Origin: Pyrococcus horikoshii OT3
Lineage (GTDB): Archaea; Methanobacteriota_B; Thermococci; Thermococcales; Thermococcaceae
Direction of reading: 5' to 3'
Assembly (NCBI RefSeq): GCF_000011105.1
Contig: NC_000961.1
Location: 511,940-575,939, forward strand
Length of the DNA stretch: 64,000 nt
Shown here: one piece after another, positions 37,040 through 45,856 of the stretch
Position numbering within the stretch: the stretch's first letter is position 1
How the letters are laid out: each line of letters starts with the position of its first letter
Notes under the pieces: generated by a model
The model's input: the letters and a program-made list of their open reading frames with translations, nothing else
What the model was told of the DNA's origin: nothing
The model's database searches: none
Position numbers and translations under genes: made by a program

Positions 37040-37786
37040 CTATGTAAGATCCCCACAAGTACAATAGTGTTCATATGCAAGGGTTTCCAGGTCTTCAAAG
37101 CCTTCTCTAGTTTTTGCAGACAAGTATAGAACCCTAATGGGAGGGAGAACTTCCATCATTATAGAACACATCTTGTACGCCATTAATCCCTGCATCGAGG
37201 GGTCAAACTTTAGCCTCCCCATTAGGTAGTCTAAGTCTTCAAAGTACTTCCTATGCTTCTCCAACTGCTCCTCCTTTAGAAGATCAACTTTGTTTAGGGC
37301 CGGAACCGTAGTTGCTCCTAGCCTTAGGTCTATAAGGAGGGCGAAGAACCTTACGAAGCAGTAATCCGTTGGCTTCCTTAGTATCTCTGGATCTGAAAGG
37401 TAAACAACTAATGGATACGGTAAGTTCTCCATTAGCTTAACTCCAAATTCGTGGAATAGAAAAGTCTCCATTTGACCTGGGGTATCAATTAAAACGTAAT
37501 CCTTCTTGCTTTCTAATTCCAATATCTCTTTTAGATAGTAATCAAACTTGTTCATGAGCCTGTCGTAGCTCTCTACTATTGCTCCGTTTGGCCCATAACC
37601 TTCTTTCATAATTTCTTCGACAGTTACGAATTCCCTTACATCAATGTCTGGCTTGTATGGTAGTTCTTTTACCCCCGTGTCTAAGTTGACGTATGCTACC
37701 TTGTAGTTCTCCTCCAGGTACTCGCCAAAGGCTCCTGTTAAGCTTGTCTTCCCACTTCCCGCGGTTCCTACGAAGACTATTATCAT
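37040..37786 (-). CDS. GPN-loop GTPase
   Basis: 248 residues, as in the structurally characterised P. abyssi homologue. P-loop GTAGSGKTSL near residue 6, the defining GPN loop GYGPNGAI near 65, DTPGQ near 103, NKVD near 174. Family members form homodimers; eukaryotic relatives are needed for RNA polymerase II assembly and nuclear import, the archaeal role is unsettled. ATG 37786 is chosen because GGGAGGG lies just upstream; ATG 37798 would put that sequence inside the gene. Lies between MinD and Gins23 on the same strand. Confidence 0.93.
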   Translation of the reverse strand: MIIVFVGTAGSGKTSLTGAFGEYLEENYKVAYVNLDTGVKELPYKPDIDVREFVTVEEIMKEGYGPNGAIVESYDRLMNKFDYYLKEILELESKKDYVLIDTPGQMETFLFHEFGVKLMENLPYPLVVYLSDPEILRKPTDYCFVRFFALLIDLRLGATTVPALNKVDLLKEEQLEKHRKYFEDLDYLMGRLKFDPSMQGLMAYKMCSIMMEVLPPIRVLYLSAKTREGFEDLETLAYEHYCTCGDLT

Positions 37787-37828
37787 GGTCCCTCCCATAA
37801 GGAAAGAATTAGACTAGCCAAATAAATT

Positions 37829-38566
37829 TTAGTACATTATCTTAGCCTTAATGCCTGCGAGCTTGTCAACTTCCTCTGCAAGCTTTATGAAAGCTTGAGC
37901 ACCTTTGCTCTCTGGTTTATACTTCACAGCTGGAATACCCTCCAAAGTCCCCTCCCTTATTACGGGATCCTCAGGTATAACCGCTAATAGGGGAACATCC
38001 ATAACATCCTGGGCCGCTTCGGGAGGTATATCCCTTTCTGATCTTCCATACCTATTTAGGATGAACCCAAGGATCGCCAATCCGGCTTTTTTTAATACCA
38101 TTCCAACCTTCATGGTATCCGTAAGACAGGAAATCTCAGGGTTTGTCACTAGGATGGCTTCCTCTCCACTGAGCATTGCGCTCATTGCATCTAACTGTAA
38201 CCCAGCAGGACAGTCTATCAGTATGAAGTCGTACTTTCCCTTTAGGGATTTTATTACCTCCGGTAACTTCCTTGGATCGGCCTTTATGACGTGCTCCCAG
38301 TCGACGGCCCCAGGGAGAATGTAAACATTTTCAAATTGAGTCATGTAAATGGCATCCTCAAGCTTTGCATCTCCTGCAAGAACGTCATGGAGGGTTATGT
38401 TGACATCATCAACTCCAAGGACGAGGCTTAGGTTGGCCATCGTTAAATCACCGTCAACGGCTAGAACTTTCCTTCCCATTTCTCCCAGGGCTACCGAAAG
38501 GTTAGCCGTTACAGTGGTCTTTCCCGTCCCACCTTTTCCTGAAACTATTGAGATGATCCTGGTCAT
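37829..38566 (-). CDS. minD: MinD/ParA-type P-loop ATPase
   Basis: 245 residues. Deviant Walker A GKGGTGKTTVTANL near residue 10, switch region VDGDLTMANL near 38, Walker B FILIDCPAGLQLDAM near 112. Homologue of the structurally known P. horikoshii MinD. The C-terminus (VDKLAGIKAKIMY) lacks a clearly amphipathic membrane helix. Without minC/minE nearby, a role in positioning or scaffolding is inferred only. GGAGG precedes ATG 38566. Upstream of the GPN GTPase. Confidence 0.9.
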   Translation of the reverse strand: MTRIISIVSGKGGTGKTTVTANLSVALGEMGRKVLAVDGDLTMANLSLVLGVDDVNITLHDVLAGDAKLEDAIYMTQFENVYILPGAVDWEHVIKADPRKLPEVIKSLKGKYDFILIDCPAGLQLDAMSAMLSGEEAILVTNPEISCLTDTMKVGMVLKKAGLAILGFILNRYGRSERDIPPEAAQDVMDVPLLAVIPEDPVIREGTLEGIPAVKYKPESKGAQAFIKLAEEVDKLAGIKAKIMY

Positions 38567-38736
38567 GTTTAAACCTCCTTGGTTCTGCTTTGATAATCGG
38601 ATGATATGACAATTTAACTCGTCTTTAAGGACGTTAAAGTAGCTTGAATATTTATTTCTTTTGGAATCAGTCTGAACACCTTCTCAAATTAATATCGAAA
38701 CGTTAAATTTTTAAATGAATTGAGATAGTTGCGAAC

Positions 38737-39594
38737 ATGCTACTTGGGGTTTTGCTGGCCCTGACATCGGCATTCTGCTGGGGTACATCCTCAGTTTTAA
38801 TAAAGGTAGGGCTAAGAGGGAAAAGTCCCGTCTCAGCCAATTTAATAAGGCTCTACTTCTCCTCAATCTTATATTTCTTGATATTCTACTTTGGTGGGAA
38901 CTATAAGGAGATAGCCGGATTACCTTTAGAATATCATATCCTCGCCTTTATTTCAGCTCAGTTCGGATTCGTAATAGGAGATTACTTCTACTTTTCAGCA
39001 CTTAAGCTTCTTGGAGTTTCAAGGACTGTTCCTATAACCTCAACGTATCCGTTGTGGACTATAATTTGGGCTTACTTATTTTTGGGGAGAAGCGTAACTT
39101 TAAGAATTATTACCGGGGCCGTTCTCATAGTCATCGCAATAATCATGGTAGGTAGGGTTGAGAGCCAGGAACATCTTAGCTACAAGGGGATTTTATTTGC
39201 TCTAATAACTCCCATTTTATGGAGCATAGCGATAGTGATAATGGACTGGCTCTCTAATTTCATCTCTTCCCTAACCTTGGCCGGATTAAGGATAATATAT
39301 GCAGCGGTGGGGGTTACCTTCATTTCAGGAAAATTCATAGGGGAGATAAGGAATTCAAATTTAGTTGAGGTATTAATAATCTCTACTGCTGGCTTACTGG
39401 GCCTTGTTGTCGGCCAGTACTCCTTCGTAAAATCAGTTTCCCTCCTAGGATCTCAGATAGCCACGCCCATTACTGCTATAAACCCAATAATATCTACAGG
39501 TTTAGCGATAATATTTCTCGGAGAATCTCCCAACTGGAAGATAATAGTTTCCCTTATCCTGGTTGTTTTGGGAATTTGGTTGATATCCAGTTAG
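38737..39594 (+). CDS. EamA/DMT family transporter
   Basis: 285 residues, ten hydrophobic segments in two EamA repeats (AFCWGTSSVLIKVGLRG, then TPILWSIAIVIMDWL). Small-metabolite exporter family; substrate unknown. TTTTTAAATG about 25 bases before ATG 38737 suggests a leaderless mRNA. Its stop overlaps the convergent CWB2/wHTH gene by four bases. Confidence 0.88.
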   Translation: MLLGVLLALTSAFCWGTSSVLIKVGLRGKSPVSANLIRLYFSSILYFLIFYFGGNYKEIAGLPLEYHILAFISAQFGFVIGDYFYFSALKLLGVSRTVPITSTYPLWTIIWAYLFLGRSVTLRIITGAVLIVIAIIMVGRVESQEHLSYKGILFALITPILWSIAIVIMDWLSNFISSLTLAGLRIIYAAVGVTFISGKFIGEIRNSNLVEVLIISTAGLLGLVVGQYSFVKSVSLLGSQIATPITAINPIISTGLAIIFLGESPNWKIIVSLILVVLGIWLISS

Positions 39595-40589
39595 TCTATT
39601 TTTATCTTCTTAATAACCCTAACAATAAAGGTCTTTCCACTTTTTTCTCTCTCTACTATGCCCTTTTTCTCTAAATCTTGGACTATCCTACTTATCGTTG
39701 GCCTGGAATAACCAACTATCCTGGGAAGGTCTTCCTGCTTAACCTCTCCCCCCCGTTCCATAATGGCCTTCAATACGGCTAGCTCTTTTTCATTGAATTG
39801 CTCTAAAAATTCTGACATTCTCTCACTTCTCCTCCTCCATAGGTATAGGATCACGGGAGCTAAGATTATGAGTGTAACAATCATACCAAGGAAAAAAGAC
39901 TTTGATCCTGAGGATTGAGGTGGAGAAGAAGTAGTCGTTTCTATTGGTGGAGGCTCTATATCCCTACCGATCCAGTAGGTTTCATATCCCATTCCTTCAA
40001 GTGTTTTTTCTATCGTTTCATTTATTCCAAATCCAACCAGGATCACTATCTTTGCATTGAGCTTTTCAATTCCACGAAGGGCGCTTGGAGAGAGCTGATT
40101 CTCCCACGTTAGCAAAATTGGACATTTGTATTCCATGGCAAACTCAGCGGCCGCTAGGGTTGATCCATAATCCCAGGCGCTGGCTAGTATTACCACTTTA
40201 CTCCCGTTCTGATAAAAGTGCAACGCTAATTTTTCTGCTGTTTCTGCTCTATCGGCCCCTCCTATTCTCGTGACTGAGAATCCCATATCTCTTAACTCTT
40301 TCTCAACGTCTAAGCTTACAGCGTTCGTATTCCCGATTATGAGGACTTTATCTCTTCCCAACTGAATGTAAGAGTAAAGTTGAGCCTTAGTTACAGGATC
40401 CAGCTCTTTTGGATTAACTGGCAAAATAGGAGCGTTTATTAAATGAGAATAAGGTAGTGAGATCAGGTAATCGATTAGATCATCGTTCCTTACAATTATC
40501 AAGTCGTAATTATCATTGATAGCGAGAACAGAATGCCAAGTAGCAAGGATGAGCAGGAGTCCAATAATTAAAGACGGAATCCTTTTCAC
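39591..40589 (-). CDS. Membrane-anchored regulator: extracytoplasmic CWB2-like domain plus cytoplasmic winged helix
   Basis: 332 residues. The start is GTG 40589, fixed by GGGAGGTGATT five to six bases upstream. Signal peptide or anchor (IPSLIIGLLLILATW), then about 185 residues resembling cell-wall-binding repeat 2 domains (LPYSHLINAPILPVNP, VTRIGGADRAETAEKLA, VVILASAWDYGSTLAAAEFA). A Pro/Ser/Thr linker precedes a transmembrane helix (FFLGMIVTLIILAPVILYLW) and a C-terminal MarR/IclR-like winged helix (LPRIVGYSRPTISRIVQDLEKKG). Likely a one-component membrane transcription factor that senses outside conditions; the signal is unknown. Confidence 0.8.
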   Translation of the reverse strand: MKRIPSLIIGLLLILATWHSVLAINDNYDLIIVRNDDLIDYLISLPYSHLINAPILPVNPKELDPVTKAQLYSYIQLGRDKVLIIGNTNAVSLDVEKELRDMGFSVTRIGGADRAETAEKLALHFYQNGSKVVILASAWDYGSTLAAAEFAMEYKCPILLTWENQLSPSALRGIEKLNAKIVILVGFGINETIEKTLEGMGYETYWIGRDIEPPPIETTTSSPPQSSGSKSFFLGMIVTLIILAPVILYLWRRRSERMSEFLEQFNEKELAVLKAIMERGGEVKQEDLPRIVGYSRPTISRIVQDLEKKGIVEREKSGKTFIVRVIKKIKID

Positions 40590-40723
40590 GCAATCACCTC
40601 CCAGTTTGAATGTGACAATCTTGAAATAGTTAAACCTCAAGGTTTTTAAATCATTTAAGGTTTCATGATTCGGACAAGGGAAACCCCGATGAATCCCGCT
40701 GATGAGAGTGGAGGTGGGAGGAA

Positions 40724-41101
40724 ATGACCACGTTCAAACTCGTAATTTCAGATCCAAAGAGTGGTATTGCTAAGCAAATAGAGATCAGTGGGGCAAATGC
40801 TGAGAAGCTCATAGGAAAGAAGATAGGAGATCAAATACCCGTAAAAGAGCTTGGATTAGACCTTAAGGCCCTCTTCGGCAAGGACTTTCCAGAGGATGTT
40901 AAGATGGAGATAAGGGGAGGAACGGATAAGGATGGCTTCCCAATGAGACCTGACATTCACGGGCCAAGGAGGGTAAGGATACTCCTATCAAAGGGCCCAG
41001 GATTTAGGCCAAAGGAAAAAGGCGAGAGAAGAAAGAAAACCGTTAGGGGAAACACCATTAGTCCTGAGATAGTTCAGGTGAATGTTAAACTGGTCTATTG
41101 A
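40724..41101 (+). CDS. rps6e: Ribosomal protein eS6
   Basis: 125 residues, the archaeal length. Conserved [15 protein letters not shown] near residue 63 and the basic tail [19 protein letters not shown]. Small-subunit protein with eukaryotic homologue. GTGGGAGG precedes ATG 40724; TTTTTAAATC at 40649-40658 is a TATA candidate, leaving a roughly 45-base leader containing GATGAAT and CTGATGA. Confidence 0.97.
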   Translation: MTTFKLVISDPKSGIAKQIEISGANAEKLIGKKIGDQIPVKELGLDLKALFGKDFPEDVKMEIRGGTDKDGFPMRPDIHGPRRVRILLSKGPGFRPKEKGERRKKTVRGNTISPEIVQVNVKLVY

Positions 41102-41137
41102 GTTAAACTTTTAATTCCTCTTCTATAACTATATTTT

Positions 41138-41194
41138 GCGCGGCTCAGGCCGGGGATCCCCGATGCAATGGGGCCGCGCTGGACCAGGCTACAA
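41138..41194 (+). ncRNA. GC-rich structured leader or small RNA candidate
   Basis: A roughly 57-base block, about 70 percent G+C, in an AT-rich intergenic region. GCGCGGC (41138-41144) pairs exactly with GCCGCGC (41173-41179) and encloses the palindrome CGGGGATCCCCG (41151-41162). A TATA-like CTATAACTATATTTT precedes it. High local GC is a known sign of structured RNA in hyperthermophiles. It ends just before a GAGGTG site at 41198, so it could also be a 5' UTR element of the next gene. Confidence 0.4.
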
Positions 41195-41209
41195 GTCGAG
41201 GTGTTGATT

Positions 41210-41965
41210 TTGCAACTCCCCCCATATTTAATTGCGGTGATCTCAACTTTACTAATGTCACTCACAATTATGACATCCCCCGAAACTACATACTTGTTAG
41301 TGCTCATCTTAATATGGGTATTACTTGATCTAACAAAGTACCCACTCCTCCTCATAGCTCCCATGGTATTTCTATTAGTCCCAAAATATGCAAGGGGGCT
41401 CGGTATTCTCGTTTTTGGATTGCTATTGGCATCTCCAAAAATAAGAGTAGAACTCACGAACTATGAAGTCTTGAAGCTCTTCTCCCTCTCCCTCGTCATA
41501 CTACTGTTGATATCCCCAAGGCCCAGGAATACCATCGCTAAAATTCTTTGGCTGGCAACGGTAGTTTTAGGCTCGGTAACTCTTGATGTGTTGACCCCAA
41601 TTGCTCCCCTTTTAGTTGTGGCGTATTTCCTCGCCCTTCCCAGGGATAGGCTTGCTTACCTCTATTCCATTTTTACGGTGACCGGATTTTGGGTGCTTTA
41701 CAGATATGGATTATTTTCCTTCCCGACTCCCTCGCCTCCACCAAGATGGATCTATGAGGCAATATTAATTCCCGTATTGGTGATAACATACTCAATTTTA
41801 AAGGAAAAAGGTGAAGTGTTAAGGAAGAAGCAGACCCTAGTAATTTTACTCCTCGCACTTTTGATGACCCCATTTATTCGAACTAATGAAGCTGAATTTA
41901 CTCTCCTTCTCTCAACGGCTAGCGTTAGGCTCATTGCTTCCCTTCCTCATGAGGAAACTTTATAG
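41210..41965 (+). CDS. Multi-spanning membrane protein, unknown
   Basis: About 251 residues with seven or eight hydrophobic segments (for example YLIAVISTLLMSLTIM, TYLLVLILIWVLLDL, LKLFSLSLVILLLIS, PIAPLLVVAYFLALP). TTG 41210 is favoured because GAGGTG lies six bases upstream; an ATG at 41168 is inside the GC-rich block. No family recognised. The 3' end overlaps the convergent DUF2110 gene by 35 bases. Confidence 0.6.
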   Translation: MQLPPYLIAVISTLLMSLTIMTSPETTYLLVLILIWVLLDLTKYPLLLIAPMVFLLVPKYARGLGILVFGLLLASPKIRVELTNYEVLKLFSLSLVILLLISPRPRNTIAKILWLATVVLGSVTLDVLTPIAPLLVVAYFLALPRDRLAYLYSIFTVTGFWVLYRYGLFSFPTPSPPPRWIYEAILIPVLVITYSILKEKGEVLRKKQTLVILLLALLMTPFIRTNEAEFTLLLSTASVRLIASLPHEETL

Positions 41966-42677
41966 CCCCTATTTTAGCGGATCTTATATATGGGCCAATT
42001 TCCTTTATTATCCCTGGAGCATGGGTTCCCCTCTTTAGGATCAGCATAGTTTCCATCAATCCCAGCTCCTCAATCCTTTTAACATCCCTACTGTGTCCAG
42101 TCTCTACGAGGGCCCTTTCTATGTTCTCACTTATTGTACCTACAATGAAGAGCTTATCGTGATTATCGCTTGTCCATCCCTTGATCTTTTTGACCCATCT
42201 ATCTGTTAGGTAAACCTCAATCTCCTGGGCTAGCTTTTCAACTTTATTGACGAAAACTTCAACAGGTAGGTAATCCACCCAACCGAATTCTCTAATCATC
42301 TGCCTTACCGGCTTTTCTCCAAACGTTCTCTTAAGCCAATAAAGGGGAAGAAGGGCATCTTTTGGCCTTGGACTTAGTATCCCAATGTCAACGTAAGCAC
42401 CATATCCAACTTTTCCTAGTTCTATAAACCTCCCCACTAGCACGTCTCCTTCATTGACCTTGGATAATGAATAGGGGATCTCACCAAACTCCTCCCTTAT
42501 TAGATTAGTAGAGATCTCAGAATCTTCACCCTCAACCTGTATTTTTACCCACTGCTTCTTGGTAACGGAAATCTTCCACTTGACATCCAAATCTCCGAGA
42601 AGTGATTTTAACTTCTTATTGAGCTTGTCAAATCCACTTCTATCCCCATAGATCTTTTGGGGGATGATAACTTCCAT
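41931..42677 (-). CDS. DUF2110 family protein
   Basis: 248 residues, archaeal conserved protein usually encoded next to the TFE gene, as here. An S1-like beta stretch (NEGDVLVGRFIELGKVGYGAYVDIGI, about residues 77-102) suggests RNA binding. It starts six bases after the tfe stop, so they are cotranscribed, hinting at a role in transcription or RNA handling. Function undetermined. Confidence 0.8.
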   Translation of the reverse strand: MEVIIPQKIYGDRSGFDKLNKKLKSLLGDLDVKWKISVTKKQWVKIQVEGEDSEISTNLIREEFGEIPYSLSKVNEGDVLVGRFIELGKVGYGAYVDIGILSPRPKDALLPLYWLKRTFGEKPVRQMIREFGWVDYLPVEVFVNKVEKLAQEIEVYLTDRWVKKIKGWTSDNHDKLFIVGTISENIERALVETGHSRDVKRIEELGLMETMLILKRGTHAPGIIKEIGPYIRSAKIGAIKFPHEEGKQ

Positions 42678-42683
42678 ATTACT

Positions 42684-43259
42684 TCACTTTTTCTTGCTTT
42701 TTTTGGATCTTTTCTTGCTTTTCTTTCCTTTCTTCTCCTTTTTAGGTGGAGCTCTTAGTCCGAGTTCAATCTCTAACTCCTCGATCCTTTTCTTTAACTC
42801 CTCAATGACAGCTGAGTTGTCATACTGGTGTAAGATCTCCCCACATATTGGGCATACGAATCCGTATTCAAAGGCTTCATCAAATGTTAACTTCGGATGA
42901 TCCGGATTGCCACAGTGATAATATACTTCACTCGTCTCTTCCTGAAGCATCTTTTTCAGCTTTTCAAGCTCCTGCATTTTTCTAGCTCTTATTATCTCTG
43001 GTAATCTTTTTGTTTCTATGTGCCAATAGTAGTAATACCACCCTGTTTCATCATCTTTTACCCTTCTAAAGTCGGCTAGCTTTGCATCATATAGAGCATA
43101 TAATATTTTCCTAACTGTGTTAACTCTTATCCCTGTAATCTCCGCTAATTCTTCGTCTGTGGCCTCGCCCTTTTTTTCTAAGGCTTTAATTATCTCGACA
43201 GCCTCATCTCCCCCAATGTCCCTGCCGATCTCAAGCAATTCCTTGTTTCTTTTTGACAT
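42684..43259 (-). CDS. tfe: Transcription initiation factor TFE alpha
   Basis: 191 residues. N-terminal extended winged helix (about 1-90: [42 protein letters not shown] split over two helices) and C-terminal zinc ribbon (C near 116, CPIC near 137). Helps TBP/TFB and RNA polymerase open promoters. Ends in an unusually lysine-rich tail ([13 protein letters not shown]). ATG 43259 follows a G-rich site. Operon with DUF2110. Confidence 0.94.
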   Translation of the reverse strand: MSKRNKELLEIGRDIGGDEAVEIIKALEKKGEATDEELAEITGIRVNTVRKILYALYDAKLADFRRVKDDETGWYYYYWHIETKRLPEIIRARKMQELEKLKKMLQEETSEVYYHCGNPDHPKLTFDEAFEYGFVCPICGEILHQYDNSAVIEELKKRIEELEIELGLRAPPKKEKKGKKSKKRSKKSKKK

Positions 43260-43350
43260 TCTCTGTTCTCCCCCCACAGAGTTTTCCTTCCCAACAATTT
43301 AGTATGTTTGAGAGAGTATAAATACTTTAGGGAGGCGATAAGAAGGGGTG

Positions 43351-43632
43351 CTATTTCGTTAGATATTCATCGACGAGCTCCTCTGCTGAAGGCTTATATA
43401 TTTCTAGTACTTCAATGTCCTCTATGACGTTACCTTCCCTTAGCTTCAGCTTAACCTTACCCCCGTATACCTGAAGATCCAGGAGACCGTAAACAACATC
43501 CTCTGCTTCTATAGGACTCTTGAACTTCATGATATATTCTCCATCCTCCGTAATGAGCTTGACCCACCATTCATTCTTCCTCTTAAAGGGTCTTGTAACC
43601 TTTGGCTTGAACTTATCAATGATTACTTCCAA
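43351..43632 (-). CDS. Small conserved protein, unknown
   Basis: 93 residues, beta-rich and charged (EWWVKLITEDGEYIMKF). GGTGGGGGTGACATAATT precedes ATG 43632. No recognised domain. Single gene between tfe and tRNA-Lys. Confidence 0.6.
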   Translation of the reverse strand: MEVIIDKFKPKVTRPFKRKNEWWVKLITEDGEYIMKFKSPIEAEDVVYGLLDLQVYGGKVKLKLREGNVIEDIEVLEIYKPSAEELVDEYLTK

Positions 43633-43737
43633 TTATGTCACCCCCACCTCTCTGAGGTTACTGGGTCTATGTGGGTTATCACCCTAAGTGTCCACGAAAA
43701 AGCTTATAAAACTTCTGCTGAGTTAAACATCAGGGGT

Positions 43738-43815
43738 GGGCCGGTAGCTCAGCCTGGTCAGAGCACCGGGCTTTTAACCCGGTGGTCGCGGGTTCAAATC
43801 CCGCCCGGCCCGCCA
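43738..43815 (+). tRNA. tRNA-Lys(UUU)
   Basis: Acceptor GGGCCGG/CCGGCCC, discriminator G, encoded CCA (43813-43815). Anticodon arm CCGGG-CTTTTAA-CCCGG gives anticodon TTT. T arm GCGGG-TTCAAAT-CCCGC. TATA-like CTTATAAAAC about 30 bases upstream. Confidence 0.95.
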
Positions 43816-43861
43816 AGTTTATTTCTTCAAAATGAAGACTTAATATATTTCCTGGGGAGAG

Positions 43862-45856
43862 GTGGTGACTATCCTTATTATAGGGATAGATATAATCAGC
43901 GAAAATCCAAAAAAATTCGCAGTAGTAAGCTGGTTCAATGGAAAAATTGAGAAAAAGGGAGAATTTACCCTTTACCGACTCTTAAAGTTCATTAGATCAA
44001 AAAGACCCGATATCGTTGCAATAGATAGTGTTACCGAGCTTGGTAATGATCTTAAGAGGTTCTTAAGAGAACTTCCTGAGGGGACTAAATTAGTTCAAGT
44101 TACGGGAAGGCCAGGAGAACAAAAATCCCTCTGGAGTCTTGCAAGGGAATACGGAATAAGAGTTGGGGACAAGTTTGATCCATACGAGGAAGCAAAAGTT
44201 TCGGCCCTTCTAGCCTCGAAGGGAGTAGGATATGAAGTTTTAGCTTTCGAGGATGAAGTGTTAATAACGGTAACTCGTGGAAGAAGCCAGGGAAAAGGAG
44301 GATGGAGCCAAGATAGATATAGGAGAAGGGTTCACAGCTTAATCCAGGCAAAGGTCAGGGAAATTGAAGAGGCTTTAAGAAGGGCGGATATTCCATTTGA
44401 TTTGGAAATTGAGGAAAGAGATTATGGCGTCTCAAGGGGTGAGTTTAGAGTTTACGCTGGTAGAGAAGAGCTAGCAGGGCTTGTAAAACCGATGAGAGGA
44501 GGAGATGTTGAGATAAGAATTCAACCCGTTGAGAGAAAAGTGCTGGAATTCGTACCCCTAAAAGCTGAAACCGCAATAGAGGAGAGGAAGAGTATAATAG
44601 TGGGATTGGATCCTGGGATAACTGTTGGGATAGCTGCTATAGATCTGGACGGTAACATTATATCCGTTTACAGTGAGAAGAACATGGCCCTAAGTGAGAT
44701 TGTTAGGTTCATAAGTGAGCTTGGTCATCCCATAATAGTCGCTACCGATGTGAATCCTGCTCCTGGACTCGTTGAAAAAATAGCAAGATCTTTTAAAGCC
44801 CAGCTTTTCGTTCCCAGGGAAAGTCTGAAAGTTGAGGAGAAGAACGAGCTTCTGAAAAATTTAGGGATTAGCGTTAGCGATGATCATCAACGAGATGCCT
44901 TAGCCGCCGCTTACAAAGCTTATCTAAGATACAAACCCAAGCTGGAGCATATAGAGGCTAGACTCAAGGAACTTGGTCTTTGGAAGAAGAGAAACGAGAT
45001 AAAAGCCCTAATTCTATCTGGTTACAGCCTAGGAGAAGCTATAATGAAAGTTAAGACCCAGGAGAAACCAAGGGAAGAAGTAGTAACTGAAAGAGAGGAA
45101 AGCGTGGATATAAAACCTTACTTAAAGAGAATAGAAGAGCTTGAGAGAACTGTAGAAGAGCTAGAGAGGGAAAACTCTGAGCTTAAGGCTATTATAGAGG
45201 AACAGAGAAAAATAATTGAAAAACTTGAAAGGAAGCTCGAGGAATTCGATGAGAGAGTTAGATTTAAGGTCCTTAAGGAGAGGGAAATAAGGGCCAGAGA
45301 CGAGAGAATTGCAATCCTTGAGAGGAAACTTAGGGAAGAAAAGAGAAAAGTCGATATTCTAGCTAGAAAGTTAGCACAGACAAAGAAAATGAGAAGGCTA
45401 GAACTCAGCGGTAAGGTTATGCCACTTAAAGCTTTAGAAACTCTTACTTGGCGAGATATAGAGAAGTTAGAGGAGGAAATAGGCATAAAGAAAGGAGATG
45501 TGCTGTACGTTGTAAATCCCGCTGGAGCTGGAAAAAGGATAGCCGAGTATTTGATTAACAAGAAGATAAGGGCGTTGATATCTCAAAACCAGGTGCCAGC
45601 TATAATAGCTCAGGAGTTCTGGCGGGAGAGAATTCCAATATTAATAGAAGGGGAAGATATAAACGTTATAAGGCTGGATGAATTCGTTGTCGTTAAAAGA
45701 AAAGAACTTGAAAGGGCAATTGAAGAAAAGATAAAAGAATTTGAAGAAGAAGAGAGAAGGAAAGAGCTTGAGGGGATTTTAAGAGTAATAGAAGAGTACA
45801 GAATTGAGCGAGTGAAGGAGCTCAGAAGAAAGGCCGAGGAGGAAAGGAAGCAATGA
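43862..45856 (+). CDS. DUF460 protein: RNase H-fold domains plus long coiled coil
   Basis: 664 residues. Two RNase H/RuvC-like halves: [19 protein letters not shown] at the N-terminus and [20 protein letters not shown] near residue 245, with [15 protein letters not shown] near 340, the pattern of RuvC-like nucleases. A strong coiled coil spans about 415-520 (Glu/Lys/Arg heptads), then a small globular domain with [19 protein letters not shown]. Archaeal-specific; nucleic-acid processing is inferred. Its TGA overlaps the topoisomerase ATG (45853-45856). The start is GTG 43862, or the next codon. Confidence 0.82.
   Translation: MVTILIIGIDIISENPKKFAVVSWFNGKIEKKGEFTLYRLLKFIRSKRPDIVAIDSVTELGNDLKRFLRELPEGTKLVQVTGRPGEQKSLWSLAREYGIRVGDKFDPYEEAKVSALLASKGVGYEVLAFEDEVLITVTRGRSQGKGGWSQDRYRRRVHSLIQAKVREIEEALRRADIPFDLEIEERDYGVSRGEFRVYAGREELAGLVKPMRGGDVEIRIQPVERKVLEFVPLKAETAIEERKSIIVGLDPGITVGIAAIDLDGNIISVYSEKNMALSEIVRFISELGHPIIVATDVNPAPGLVEKIARSFKAQLFVPRESLKVEEKNELLKNLGISVSDDHQRDALAAAYKAYLRYKPKLEHIEARLKELGLWKKRNEIKALILSGYSLGEAIMKVKTQEKPREEVVTEREESVDIKPYLKRIEELERTVEELERENSELKAIIEEQRKIIEKLERKLEEFDERVRFKVLKEREIRARDERIAILERKLREEKRKVDILARKLAQTKKMRRLELSGKVMPLKALETLTWRDIEKLEEEIGIKKGDVLYVVNPAGAGKRIAEYLINKKIRALISQNQVPAIIAQEFWRERIPILIEGEDINVIRLDEFVVVKRKELERAIEEKIKEFEEEERRKELEGILRVIEEYRIERVKELRRKAEEERKQ

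Noticed and set aside
40684-40712. C/D-box-like words GATGAAT and CTGATGA in the eS6 leader
   Set aside because: CTGA and TGATGA overlap, there is no second guide and no downstream D box, so it does not form an sRNA.
41165-41194. H/ACA sRNA with ACA at 41191
   Set aside because: The bases before ACA have no complement at the 5' side to make the required lower stem, so only a general structured-RNA call is kept.
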